From positions 2,885,001 through 2,949,000 of the forward strand of contig NZ_JAUSYQ010000002.1 in assembly GCF_030816965.1 (NCBI RefSeq): DNA of 64,000 bases, in the 5' to 3' direction. The notes beneath the pieces are model-generated. The model was not told where the DNA came from and did no database searches. It saw nothing but the letters and a program-made list of their open reading frames with translations. The stretch is from Streptomyces canus. GTDB taxonomy: Bacteria > Actinomycetota > Actinomycetes > Streptomycetales > Streptomycetaceae. The stretch's first letter is position 1. Every line of letters begins with the position of its first letter. Below, in pieces: positions 8,444 through 16,748 of the stretch. A program made the translations under genes and the position numbers.

Positions 8444-9589
8444 ATGCGTGCCGCCCGACTGTCCGTCCTCACCTTCACCGCTGTGGCGGCTCTGACCGCC
8501 GTCACGGGGTGCACGGAGAAGGGAAGCTCGGGCGACAGCGACCGCGTGATCGACGTGACCGCGACCGACAGCAAGTGCGAGGTCTCCAAGAAGGCGTTCC
8601 CGGCCGGCCACGTGGAGCTCGCCATCGAGAACAAGGGCTCCAAGGTCACCGAGGTCTACGTCCTGTTCCCGGACGACCGGATCGTCACCGAGCGCGAGAA
8701 CATCGGCCCCGGCACCAAGCAGAAGGTCACCGCCGAGGTGAAGGCCGGCGACTACACGATCGCCTGCAAGCCCGGCATGAAGGGCGACGGTATCCGGCAG
8801 GAGGTCAAGGCCACCGGCGGGACCGTGGCCAAGCGCGACCCGCGCCTCGACTCGGCGGTCGCCGCGTACCGCAAGTACGCGCAGGCACAGGCCGACGCCA
8901 CCCTGCCGCTGGCGAAGACCTTCGCCGCCGCGGTCAAGTCCGGCGACCTCGAGGCCGCCAAGAAGGCCTACGCCCCCTCCCGCATCGGCTGGGAGCGCAC
9001 CGAGCCCGTCGCCGAGTCCTTCGGGGACATCGACCCGAAGGTCGATGTGCGGGCCGACGGGCTGGAGGGCGGGCAGAAGTGGACCGGCTGGCACCGGCTC
9101 GAGAAGTCCCTCTGGCAGGACAAGAAGATCACCGCCGAGGACAAGACCCTCGCCGATCAGCTGATCACCGACCTCACCGACTGGCAGAACCGGGTCGGCA
9201 AGGCGGACATCACCCCGACCTCGATGGCCAACGGCGCCAAGGAGCTCCTCGACGAGGTCGCCACCGGCAAGGTCACCGGCGAGGAGGAGCGCTACTCGCA
9301 CACCGACCTCGTCGACTTCAAGGCCAACGTCGAGGGCGCCGAGAAGTCGTACGAGCTGCTGAAGCCGGTCGCCGAGGAGAACGACGCGGCCCTGGTCACC
9401 GAGCTCGACAAGCAGTTCGCCGCGCTGAACACGCTGCTGGACAAGTACCGCGCCGACAAGACGTCCTACGACTTCACCTCGTACGACAAGGTCGGCGACG
9501 CCGATCGCAAGCAACTGTCGGACGGTGTGAACGCGCTCGCGGAGCCGCTGTCCAAGCTCGCCGCCGCCGTCGTCACCAAGTCTTCCTGA
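8444..9589 (+). CDS. efeO: Iron uptake lipoprotein EfeO
   Basis: A 381-residue exported lipoprotein: the signal MRAARLSVLTFTAVAALTAV ends in the lipobox VTGC. A cupredoxin-like domain (about residues 40-130; Cys in DSKCEVSK, IACKPGMKG) is followed by a peptidase M75/imelysin domain with the HxxE motif GWHRLEKSLW near residue 217. In the EfeUOB system this protein binds iron outside the membrane and hands it to EfeU; no peptidase activity is implied. GGAG precedes the ATG by eight bases. efeB follows 10 bases later, efeU directly after it, all under the iron-box promoter. Confidence 0.95.
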   Translation: MRAARLSVLTFTAVAALTAVTGCTEKGSSGDSDRVIDVTATDSKCEVSKKAFPAGHVELAIENKGSKVTEVYVLFPDDRIVTERENIGPGTKQKVTAEVKAGDYTIACKPGMKGDGIRQEVKATGGTVAKRDPRLDSAVAAYRKYAQAQADATLPLAKTFAAAVKSGDLEAAKKAYAPSRIGWERTEPVAESFGDIDPKVDVRADGLEGGQKWTGWHRLEKSLWQDKKITAEDKTLADQLITDLTDWQNRVGKADITPTSMANGAKELLDEVATGKVTGEEERYSHTDLVDFKANVEGAEKSYELLKPVAEENDAALVTELDKQFAALNTLLDKYRADKTSYDFTSYDKVGDADRKQLSDGVNALAEPLSKLAAAVVTKSS

Positions 9590-9599
9590 GGCGGGGATC

Positions 9600-10859
9600 A
9601 TGACGGACGCAGCAACGGACCCGGCTCCCTCGCGCCGTGCGCTGATCGGCTGGGGCGGGGCCGGGCTCGCGCTCGGTGCCGCCGCTGCCGGTGGCGCGGT
9701 CGCGATGACCCGTACCGGCGACGACATCGAACCGGCCGCGGCCTCGGCCGGTGCCGCCGTCGAGTTCCACGGCACCCACCAGGCGGGCATCGCCACCCCC
9801 GTGCAGGACCGGCTGCACTTCGCCGCGTTCGACGTGACGACGGAGGACCGCGCCGAGTTCGTGCAGATGCTCAAGGACTGGACGGCGGCCGCGCGGCGGA
9901 TGACCGCGGGGAAGGCGGTCGGCGAAGGGGCGTACGGCGGTCTCGCCGAGGCGCCGCCGGACGACACCGGGGAGGCGCTCGGGCTCAAGCCGTCGCGGCT
10001 GACGCTGACGATCGGCTTCGGGCCGTCCCTCTTCGAGAAGTTCGACCTGGCCGACCAGCGGCCCGACGCGCTCGTCGACCTCCCCCGGTTCGCCGGGGAC
10101 AACCTCGACAAGAACCGCAGCGGCGGCGACCTGTGCGTGCAGGCCTGCGCGGACGACCCGCAGGTCGCCGTGCACGCGATCCGCAACCTGGCCCGCATCG
10201 GTTTCGGCAAGGTCGTCATCAGGTGGTCGCAGCTCGGTTTCGGCAAGACGTCCTCGACCACGCCGGACGCGCAGACCCCCCGCAACCTGATGGGGTTCAA
10301 GGACGGCACCCGCAACATCGCGGGCACGGAGACGGACCGGCTGAAGAAGTTCGTGTGGGTGGACTCCGCCCAGGACGCCAAGGACGCCCCGTGGATGAAC
10401 GGCGGCTCCTACCTCGTCGCCCGCCGCATCCGCATGCACATCGAGACCTGGGACCGCACCTCGCTGCAGGAGCAGGAGGACGTCTTCGGCCGGGACAAGG
10501 GCGAGGGCGCGCCGGTCGGCAAGGCCAAGGAGCGCGACAAGCCGTTCCTGCCGGCGATGAAGCCCGACGCGCACGTCCGGCTCGCGCACCCCGACTCCAA
10601 CGGCGGGGCGACGATCCTGCGCCGCGGCTACTCCTTCACCGACGGCACGGACGGCCTCGGCCGGCTGGACGCGGGGCTGTTCTTCCTCGCGTACCAGAAG
10701 GACGTCCGTGAGGGCTTCATCCGGATCCAGCGCCATCTGGCCACGGACGCGCTCAACGAGTACATCCAGCACGTGGGTTCGGCGGTCTTCGCCGTCCCGC
10801 CCGGCGTCCGTGACAAGGACGACTGGTGGGGCAGCACGCTGTTCTCCAAGGAGGCCTGA
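9600..10859 (+). CDS. efeB: Dye-decolourising-type heme peroxidase EfeB
   Basis: A 419-residue enzyme with a Tat signal (SRRALIGWGGAGLALG, then Ala-rich). The DyP distal motif GFKDGTRN is near residues 231-238. A heme-binding His lies in the C-terminal half, which shows FLAYQKD, EGFIRIQRHLATDALNEY and the terminal VPPGV family segment. EfeB is exported folded with heme and oxidises ferrous iron, or handles heme iron, for EfeU. Ten bases separate it from efeO, and its stop is three bases from the efeU start, so the three genes form one operon. Confidence 0.95.
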   Translation: MTDAATDPAPSRRALIGWGGAGLALGAAAAGGAVAMTRTGDDIEPAAASAGAAVEFHGTHQAGIATPVQDRLHFAAFDVTTEDRAEFVQMLKDWTAAARRMTAGKAVGEGAYGGLAEAPPDDTGEALGLKPSRLTLTIGFGPSLFEKFDLADQRPDALVDLPRFAGDNLDKNRSGGDLCVQACADDPQVAVHAIRNLARIGFGKVVIRWSQLGFGKTSSTTPDAQTPRNLMGFKDGTRNIAGTETDRLKKFVWVDSAQDAKDAPWMNGGSYLVARRIRMHIETWDRTSLQEQEDVFGRDKGEGAPVGKAKERDKPFLPAMKPDAHVRLAHPDSNGGATILRRGYSFTDGTDGLGRLDAGLFFLAYQKDVREGFIRIQRHLATDALNEYIQHVGSAVFAVPPGVRDKDDWWGSTLFSKEA

Positions 10860-10862
10860 CCC

Positions 10863-11735
10863 GTGTTCTCCAACTACCTGATCGGTCTGCGCGAGGGGCT
10901 GGAAGCCAGCCTGGTCGTCTGCATCCTCATCGCCTACCTGGTGAAGACGGACCGCCGGGACGCCCTGAGGCCCATCTGGATCGGCATCGGCGTCGCGGTC
11001 GCGCTCGCCCTCGGTTTCGGGTGCGCGCTCGAATTCGGCTCGCAGGAGCTGACGTTCGAGGCGCAGGAGGCGCTCGGCGGCTCCCTGTCGATCCTCGCGG
11101 TCGGCCTGGTGACGTGGATGGTCTTCTGGATGCGGCGCACCGCCCGGCACCTGAAGTCGGAGCTGCACGGCAAGTTGGACGCCGCCCTGCAGATGGGCAC
11201 CGCCGCCCTGGTCGCCACCGCGTTCCTCGCGGTGGGCCGGGAGGGCCTGGAGACAGCCCTGTTCGTGTGGGCGTCGGTGCACGCGGCCGGCGACGGCACC
11301 CCGCGCCCGCTGGTCGGCGCGGCCCTCGGCATCGCCACGGCGGTCTTCCTGGGCTGGCTGTTCTACCGCGGCGCCCTGCGCATCAACCTGGCCAAGTTCT
11401 TCACCTGGACCGGCGGAATGCTGGTCGTGGTGGCCGCGGGTGTGCTGGCGTACGGCTTCCACGACCTCCAGGAGGCGAACTGGCTGCCGGGCCTGACCGA
11501 CAGGGCCTTCGACATCAGCGACACCATCCCGCCGGACAGCTGGTACGGCACGCTCCTCAAGGGCGTGTTCAACTTCCAGCCGGATCCGACCGTCCTTCAG
11601 GTCACGGTGTGGCTGCTGTACTTGATCCCGACGCTCGCGCTCTTCCTCGCCCCGGTAGGGTTCGCCTCCGGGAAGGGGAAGGTGAAGGCACCTGATGAGC
11701 AGGGATCGCGGCCCTCGAAGGCTCCGCAGGCTTGA
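10863..11735 (+). CDS. efeU: Iron permease EfeU (FTR1 family)
   Basis: A 290-residue protein with seven hydrophobic segments and two iron-transport REGLE motifs, LREGLEAS at residues 9-16 and GREGLETA near 126, the hallmark of FTR1/EfeU. It imports oxidised iron supplied by EfeO and EfeB. The GTG start lies three bases after the efeB stop (translational coupling). The charged C-terminal tail overlaps the next lipoprotein gene by 41 bases. Confidence 0.95.
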   Translation: MFSNYLIGLREGLEASLVVCILIAYLVKTDRRDALRPIWIGIGVAVALALGFGCALEFGSQELTFEAQEALGGSLSILAVGLVTWMVFWMRRTARHLKSELHGKLDAALQMGTAALVATAFLAVGREGLETALFVWASVHAAGDGTPRPLVGAALGIATAVFLGWLFYRGALRINLAKFFTWTGGMLVVVAAGVLAYGFHDLQEANWLPGLTDRAFDISDTIPPDSWYGTLLKGVFNFQPDPTVLQVTVWLLYLIPTLALFLAPVGFASGKGKVKAPDEQGSRPSKAPQA

Positions 11736-12693
11736 CCGGAGCGCACTGATAGCAGCCTCTGTGACCGCTTTGTCGTTGACGGCGAGCGGATGCATGGTGG
11801 TGCACGGCGAGCGGGAGGTGCTTCCCGCGACCACCAAGGCGGAGGCCGCCAAGGCGCTCCAGCAGTTCACGAACGCGTACAACGCGGCGGACAAGGCGTA
11901 CGACAGCTCACTGGACGCCGCCCACGTCACCGGTGCGCTCGGTGCCATCGACGCGGCGCGGCTGAAGGCCGGCAAGGCCAACAGCCCGAGCGGCAATGCC
12001 ACGCACACACCGCTGAAGCTGTCGGACGTGACGTACACCATCCCGAAGAAGGCGGGCTGGCCGCGCTGGTTCCTGGCCGACGCGGCCGGCAACAAGGGCG
12101 GCACCGCGCGCTGGCTGCTCGTGTTCACCCGCAACGGGCTCGACGAGCCGTTCCAGGTGGCGTATCTGACGCTGGTGGCCGAGGGCAAGGTGCCGCAGTT
12201 CAAGAAGGACGCGGACGGCTGGGCCGAGACCGTGCCGGTGAACTCGGCCGAACTGGCCGTCCCGCCCGGCGAGGTGGGCCAGGAGTACGCGACCTACCTC
12301 AAGAGCGGCGGCGACACCTTCACGGACGGCGCGTACACCAGCACCTGGCGTGCGGCGCGCGAGAAGGACGGCAAGCGGCCGGGCCTGGTCACCCAGTACA
12401 TCGACGAACCGATGACGAGCGGCGACTACGCGCCGCTGGCCCTGCGCACGACGGACGGGGGGGCGCTGGTGTTCTTCGCCACGCACCTCTTCACGAAGCA
12501 GACGGCCGCCCCGGGCACCTCGATCCCCACCACCGATGCCGTGCGGGCCCTGACGACCGGCGAGATCAAGCAGTCCCTGACGATGGAGATCGTCTCCAAC
12601 TCGGTGGCCGTCGACCCGCCGAAGGGCGCGGGCGAGCAGCAGGTCGACGTGCTCGGCCGGATCCAGGGCCTGACGTCCGCGAAGGGTTCGTAG
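11695..12693 (+). CDS. Conserved lipoprotein, probable fourth gene of the efe operon
   Basis: A 332-residue protein with an Arg-rich n-region, a hydrophobic segment and a lipobox LTASGC, so membrane-anchored on the outside. The mature part begins as a helical NTF2-like region (QQFTNAYNAADKAYDSSLDA), a common streptomycete lipoprotein architecture without an assigned function. The ATG at 11695 lies inside efeU in another frame, 41 bases before its stop. That arrangement implies co-transcription and possibly co-regulation by iron, but it may simply be read-through. It converges with the primase-like gene. Confidence 0.75.
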   Translation: MSRDRGPRRLRRLDRSALIAASVTALSLTASGCMVVHGEREVLPATTKAEAAKALQQFTNAYNAADKAYDSSLDAAHVTGALGAIDAARLKAGKANSPSGNATHTPLKLSDVTYTIPKKAGWPRWFLADAAGNKGGTARWLLVFTRNGLDEPFQVAYLTLVAEGKVPQFKKDADGWAETVPVNSAELAVPPGEVGQEYATYLKSGGDTFTDGAYTSTWRAAREKDGKRPGLVTQYIDEPMTSGDYAPLALRTTDGGALVFFATHLFTKQTAAPGTSIPTTDAVRALTTGEIKQSLTMEIVSNSVAVDPPKGAGEQQVDVLGRIQGLTSAKGS

Positions 12694-12714
12694 AGACCGG
12701 CCACAGCCGACTCG

Positions 12715-13452
12715 CTACCGGCGCAGGGGCCAGGCCGCGTTCTCGTGGTCCGGCTCCTCGCCGACGTAGCGGGAGCAGGCGTCGGTGAGGACTTCCAGGA
12801 GGTTCAGCGGGTCGGGCAGCGGGTGTTCGAGGCCGCGGACCCAGTGCACGGCCTGGCCGCCGGGCAGCCGGGCGGGCGGTACGAGGACGTAGGAACCCCG
12901 GCAGTGCCAGCGCAGGCCGGGGTGTTCGTCGGCCGTCTCGGGGTGGCAGTCCAGTTCGCACGGCCACCACTCGTCCTCGTCCTCGGGAGTGCCGCGGGTG
13001 AGGGTGAAGAACAGGAGCCGGCCGTCGTCGCTCTCGGCGACGGGTCCGACCTCGATCCCGGAGCCGAGGAGCCGCTCCAGCGCTTCCCGCCCTGCCTCCA
13101 GGGGGACGTCGAGGACGTCGTGGACCATTCCGGTGGCAGTGATGAAGTTGGCCTGCGGCTGGTGCCGGGCCCAGCGCTCGATCTGCGCGCGGTCGGTGGT
13201 CGACTGGGTCTGCCAGGCGAAGGACACGGGATGACGGGCGGGCGTGGGGCATCCGACCCGGTCGCAGGAACATCGGTACCCGGGGGCGGGATGCGCGGCG
13301 GGCGCGAGCGGGAGTCCCGCTGAGGCAGCGGCCAGCAGCAGGGCCTCACGGCCGCCTTCGGCCCCGGCGGCGGCCTCCTTCGGCCGGCGTCCGCGCAGCC
13401 ATTGGGAGAGTTTGCTCTGCAGGCCGGTCAGGCCCCCCGACTCCGCGCTCAT
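12715..13452 (-). CDS. Stand-alone bifunctional DNA primase/polymerase N-terminal (PrimPol-like) protein
   Basis: A 245-residue soluble protein. LAAASAGLPLAPAAHPAPGY followed by CSCDRVGCPTPARHPVSFAW is the start of the archaeo-eukaryotic PrimPol fold of the Prim-Pol family (GWPVFP..KGKRPL-like, with a Cys cluster). Then come WARHQPQANFITATG, VPLEAGREALERL and LHWHCRGSYVLVPPA-like segments. No helicase domain is attached, unlike plasmid and phage primases. The catalytic Asp pair of active PrimPols is not obvious, so enzymatic activity is uncertain. The family occurs as a chromosomal single gene in streptomycetes with unknown role. Confidence 0.7.
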   Translation of the reverse strand: MSAESGGLTGLQSKLSQWLRGRRPKEAAAGAEGGREALLLAAASAGLPLAPAAHPAPGYRCSCDRVGCPTPARHPVSFAWQTQSTTDRAQIERWARHQPQANFITATGMVHDVLDVPLEAGREALERLLGSGIEVGPVAESDDGRLLFFTLTRGTPEDEDEWWPCELDCHPETADEHPGLRWHCRGSYVLVPPARLPGGQAVHWVRGLEHPLPDPLNLLEVLTDACSRYVGEEPDHENAAWPLRR

Positions 13453-13564
13453 CTACCACCCTCGCCTCGCTGTCGTGCGGAACAGCATGCCTTATGATCC
13501 CACCTTCCTCCGCTCCGGGGGGCCCTGAGCGGATTTGAGCGTGAGTGAGCGTCTCGCGGGCGGC

Positions 13565-14194
13565 TCAGCGCGGTGCGATGCCGTGGAGGGCGTAGTCGAC
13601 GAGGGTGTCGGTGTAGTCGTAGGTGATCGGGCCGGTGTGCTGGAGCCAGCGCTGGGCGAGGGGGGAGACCCAGAGTTCGAGGGCGATGCGCGGCTCGATC
13701 TCGGGGCGCACCTGGCCGGCTTCCTGGGCGGCGCGCACGCGGTCGACGTACAGCTGGAGCGACGGTTCGAGGAGCTTGGCCATGAAGGCCCGGCCGACCT
13801 CCTCGTTGACGACGCCCTCAGCGGCCAGGGCGCGGGAGGGGGCCTCGAAGCGGGGGTCCTTGAGCTGGTCCACGGTGAGCCGCAGTACGGCCTTGAGGTC
13901 GGCGGCGAGATCACCGGTGTCCGGAATGGTGTACGCCTCCTCGGGGCCGGCCTCGCGTGCCGCCTGCTCGCCCAGGTCGAGGAAGGCCTCCATCAGCACC
14001 TCCGCCTTCGACGACCACCAGCGGTAGATCGTCTGTTTGCCGACACCGGCGCGGGCGGCGATCCCTTCGATCGTGGTCCTGGGGTAGCCGACCTCGGCGA
14101 CGAGGTCGAGGGCGGCGTCGTAGATGGCACGGCGGGACCGTTCGCTGCGGCGGGTGGTGTCGGGGGTGGGCTGCTTGGACTTCTGGGTGGCCAT
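13565..14194 (-). CDS. TetR/AcrR family repressor
   Basis: A 209-residue protein with a classic N-terminal TetR helix-turn-helix (about residues 20-65: RRAIYDAALDLVAEVGYPRT, IEGIAARAGVGKQTIYRWW) and a C-terminal ligand domain of the TetR_C_ type (AVLRLTVDQLKDPRFEAPSR). It is divergent from the small DUF6243 gene, and the shared 108-bp region contains two palindromes with AGACG half sites, so autoregulation and control of that gene are likely. The ligand is unknown. Confidence 0.85.
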   Translation of the reverse strand: MATQKSKQPTPDTTRRSERSRRAIYDAALDLVAEVGYPRTTIEGIAARAGVGKQTIYRWWSSKAEVLMEAFLDLGEQAAREAGPEEAYTIPDTGDLAADLKAVLRLTVDQLKDPRFEAPSRALAAEGVVNEEVGRAFMAKLLEPSLQLYVDRVRAAQEAGQVRPEIEPRIALELWVSPLAQRWLQHTGPITYDYTDTLVDYALHGIAPR

Positions 14195-14217
14195 GGGGCG
14201 AATTTACCAGGTTGACA

Positions 14218-14230
14218 AGACGGTGCGTCT
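14218..14230 (+). promoter_or_regulatory. Palindromic operator AGACG-GTG-CGTCT
   Basis: A perfect 5-3-5 inverted repeat directly after a TTGACA -35-like hexamer (14212-14217), between the divergent TetR gene and the DUF6243 gene. It shares the AGACG half site with the second palindrome 29 bases downstream. Probably bound by the adjacent TetR protein. Confidence 0.5.
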
Positions 14231-14258
14231 CGCCAGAGAGTGGGAGAGGTTCGCGAGA

Positions 14259-14270
14259 CGAGACGTCTCG
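14259..14270 (+). promoter_or_regulatory. 12-bp perfect palindrome CGAGACGTCTCG
   Basis: A perfect palindrome centred on GACGTC, 32 bases before the DUF6243 start codon. With the site at 14218-14230 it forms a pair of AGACG-containing operators expected for the adjacent TetR regulator. Confidence 0.5.
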
Positions 14271-14302
14271 TTTAATCTCGGCCCGGGTGAAAGGAGAAGG
14301 TC

Positions 14303-14497
14303 ATGGCACGGGGTGGATCGGGCGACATGCTCGGAGTCGGCGGGACCCGCAGCAACATCGGCCGCAAGGCGCTGCGCGGCGGCAAGCGCGACGGCCGGAT
14401 CGGCGGCGCGCAGGACCCGCAGGCCCAGAAGCGTGAGCTGTTGCGGAAGCTCCAGGAGAAGCGGGAGACGGACGCAGCGGGGGAAGCGTCGTCGTGA
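14303..14497 (+). CDS. Small basic DUF6243 family protein
   Basis: A 64-residue highly charged protein, MARGGSGDMLGVGGTRSNIG at the start, followed by KALRGGKRDGR and a coiled-coil-like KRELLRKLQEKRE. The Gly-rich N-terminus and length match the streptomycete DUF6243 family, function unknown. AAAGGAGAAGG directly precedes the ATG, an unusually strong ribosome site. Under probable control of the divergent TetR repressor. Confidence 0.75.
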   Translation: MARGGSGDMLGVGGTRSNIGRKALRGGKRDGRIGGAQDPQAQKRELLRKLQEKRETDAAGEASS

Positions 14498-14518
14498 CCG
14501 GGGCCCCGCGGATCGGGC

Positions 14519-15508
14519 CTAGCGGTCCGCGGGGGGCCAGCTGTCGCCCCACGCCGCGTCCCTCGCCGCCTTGTACAGGTCGCCGTGCCGTTTGGTGACC
14601 GTGCGGCGGGTCAGGTGCTCGTCGGGCTCGCACAGGTCGAGGAGCACCTGTCCCTTGCGGATCTGCGGCCGGCGGATCACCCGGGCGGACGCCGGAGTGG
14701 CGGGGAGTCGGGTCGCCGCCACGTAGCTGAACTTCTCGTCCTCGTACGGCAGTGAGCCGCCCTTGACCTGACGGTGGAGGGACGACCTGCTGACCCTCGC
14801 CGAGAAGTGGCACCAGTCCTCGCCGGGGACGATCGGGCACGCGGCGCTGTGCGGGCAGGGCGCGGCGACACGGAAGCCGGCGGCGATCAGCCGGTCGCGG
14901 GCCTCGATGACGCGGGCGTACCCGGCGGGGGTGCCCGCCTCGACGATCACGACGGCCTGTGCCGACGCCGCCGCGGTGTTCACGAGGGCGGTGCGGTCGG
15001 CGGGGGTGAGTTCGTTGAGGACGTACGAGACGGTGACCAGATCCGTGGCGGGCAGGGTGAGGTCCTTGCCGATCCTGCTGCGCTGCCAGTGGGCGTCGCG
15101 CAGGGCCGGGTTCGCGGTGGCGATCTCGCGGCCGAGGGCGAGCGCGGGGTCGGACCAGTCGAGGACGGTGACCGCGCGGTCGCCCGGCCAGGTGGCGGTG
15201 ACGGCCCAGGTGGCGGCACCGGTCCCGCCGCCGACGTCGGTGTGACTGGCGGGGATCCAGTCGGGGGCGGCCTCGGCGAATGCCTCCAGGGCCGCGTGGA
15301 CCGCCTCGAAGGTGGCGGGCATGCGGTACGCGGCGTAGGCGGCCACGTCCGCGCGGTCGCGGAGGATCGGGGTGTCGGTGGGGGTGATTCCGCGGTAGTT
15401 GGCGATCAGGCGGTCCACCGCCTGGGCCGCCTGCTTCGGGGGGAGGCCGTCGAGGAGGGTGGCGAGGGCGGTGCGGAGGGTTTCGGACGGGGGTGCGGGG
15501 GCGGTCAC
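14519..15508 (-). CDS. Rsm22-like methyltransferase family protein
   Basis: A 329-residue protein matching the family named after the mitochondrial ribosome protein RSM22. The SAM-binding region is visible as HTDVGGGTGAATWAVTATWP followed by VLDWSDPALALGREIA and TDLVTVSYVLNEL. A Cys-rich putative Fe-S cluster motif CPHSAACPIVPGEDWCHFS follows, then a C-terminal basic domain (RRPQIRKGQVLLDLCEP, RRTVTKRHG). In mitochondria the homologue assists small-subunit assembly; bacterial members are presumed rRNA/ribosome-associated. The ATG at 15508 yields a full-length product. Confidence 0.85.
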   Translation of the reverse strand: MTAPAPPSETLRTALATLLDGLPPKQAAQAVDRLIANYRGITPTDTPILRDRADVAAYAAYRMPATFEAVHAALEAFAEAAPDWIPASHTDVGGGTGAATWAVTATWPGDRAVTVLDWSDPALALGREIATANPALRDAHWQRSRIGKDLTLPATDLVTVSYVLNELTPADRTALVNTAAASAQAVVIVEAGTPAGYARVIEARDRLIAAGFRVAAPCPHSAACPIVPGEDWCHFSARVSRSSLHRQVKGGSLPYEDEKFSYVAATRLPATPASARVIRRPQIRKGQVLLDLCEPDEHLTRRTVTKRHGDLYKAARDAAWGDSWPPADR

Positions 15509-15584
15509 CCGAGGATTCTATGGGCGGCAGGTGTGGAGCGGGCCTCGTGGTGGCTCGCCTCAGACACCGGACGGCTGAAGAGAC

Positions 15585-16748
15585 TCACGTGCCCCTCACC
15601 GCCCGCGCCACCTGCGCCCTCGGCCTGTTGTCCGGGGGGCGTCTTCGCGGGTGGACCGTGTTGGCCAGCAGCACCACGAAAGTGTCCGTCGCCGGGTCCA
15701 GGACCAGGGACGTGCCCGTGAAACCGGTGTGGCCCGCCGCGCCCCGCCCCGCGAGCTCGCCCATGAACCACTTCTGGTCGATGGCGAAGCCCAGCCCCGG
15801 TGGGGTCAGCAGCAGCTCCACGAAGTCCGGGCCGAGGATGCGGGCGGGGCCGTACGCGCCGCCCGCCAGCAGGGCCCGGCAGAAGATCGCGAGGTCGCGG
15901 GCGGTCGAGAAGAGGCCCGCGTGGCCCGCCACTCCTCCCAGCGACCACGCGTTCTCGTCGTGGACCCGGCCCCGCAGCATCCCCCGGTCCGCCTTGGCCC
16001 ACGGCCGGCGCTGGTCCTCCGTGGCGGCCGCCCACGGGCAGGGGCCGAAGCGGGTGGACGTCATGCCGAGGGGGCGGGTGATGCCCTCGTGGACGAGGAC
16101 GTCGAGGGGGCGGCCGGTGATGCGTTCGAGGACGTGCTGGAGGAGGAGCGGGTTGAGGTCGGAGTAGGTGTAGGTGCCGGGGACTCCGATGGGCGGCTCG
16201 GCGCGCAGGAGGTTCAGGCGCTCCTCGTCGCTGTCACAGTCGTGGAGAGGGAGTTCGGGGCGCAGTCCGGACGTGTGGGTGAGCAGTTGGCGGACGGTGA
16301 CGGAGTGCGTCGCGGCCGCCGTGAAGTCGGGCAGGTAGGCCCCTACGCGCGCGTCCATGCCCAGCGTGCCGCGCTCGATCTGCTGCACCGCGGCCACGGC
16401 CGTGAACAGTTTGGTGAGGGATGCCAGGTCGAAGGGGGTGTCCACCCGGACGGGGACGCGTGCGGCCGGGGGCAGTTCCACGCCCGCGTCGGCTTCGGGG
16501 TCGTAGGACGCGTAGCGGACGGCCCAGCCCGACGCCTCCTCCACGGCGATCACCGGGCCGCGCCCGGCGGCCAGGACGGCGCCCGGGGCCCAGGGGTGTG
16601 CGCCGGTGGTGAGGGCGTGGAACTCCCGGACCAGAAGCCGGAGTTCCTCGGGGTCGAGCCCGGCCCGTTCCGGTGTGTCGGTGCGCAGTCTCGGTGCGCT
16701 CAGTTCTCCGCTCCCTCCGTAGTCGCACGCCTGTTCCCGGAACGGCAC
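15585..16748 (-). CDS. Beta-lactamase-family serine hydrolase
   Basis: The core matches class C beta-lactamase/esterase-type hydrolases: SxxK motif LASLTKLF, Tyr motif TYTYSDLN, then LGMTSTRFGP and a C-terminal GHTGFTGTSLVLDP segment (HTG). No signal peptide is evident, so it may be cytoplasmic, although members often act on peptidoglycan fragments or esters. Start uncertain: the GTG at 16746-16748 (387 residues) lies inside the upstream exporter gene and lacks a ribosome site, whereas CTG at 16701-16703 overlaps the exporter stop codon and follows a purine-rich GGAGGGAGCGGAG. Either way it is translationally linked to the exporter gene. Confidence 0.75.
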   Translation of the reverse strand: MPFREQACDYGGSGELSAPRLRTDTPERAGLDPEELRLLVREFHALTTGAHPWAPGAVLAAGRGPVIAVEEASGWAVRYASYDPEADAGVELPPAARVPVRVDTPFDLASLTKLFTAVAAVQQIERGTLGMDARVGAYLPDFTAAATHSVTVRQLLTHTSGLRPELPLHDCDSDEERLNLLRAEPPIGVPGTYTYSDLNPLLLQHVLERITGRPLDVLVHEGITRPLGMTSTRFGPCPWAAATEDQRRPWAKADRGMLRGRVHDENAWSLGGVAGHAGLFSTARDLAIFCRALLAGGAYGPARILGPDFVELLLTPPGLGFAIDQKWFMGELAGRGAAGHTGFTGTSLVLDPATDTFVVLLANTVHPRRRPPDNRPRAQVARAVRGT

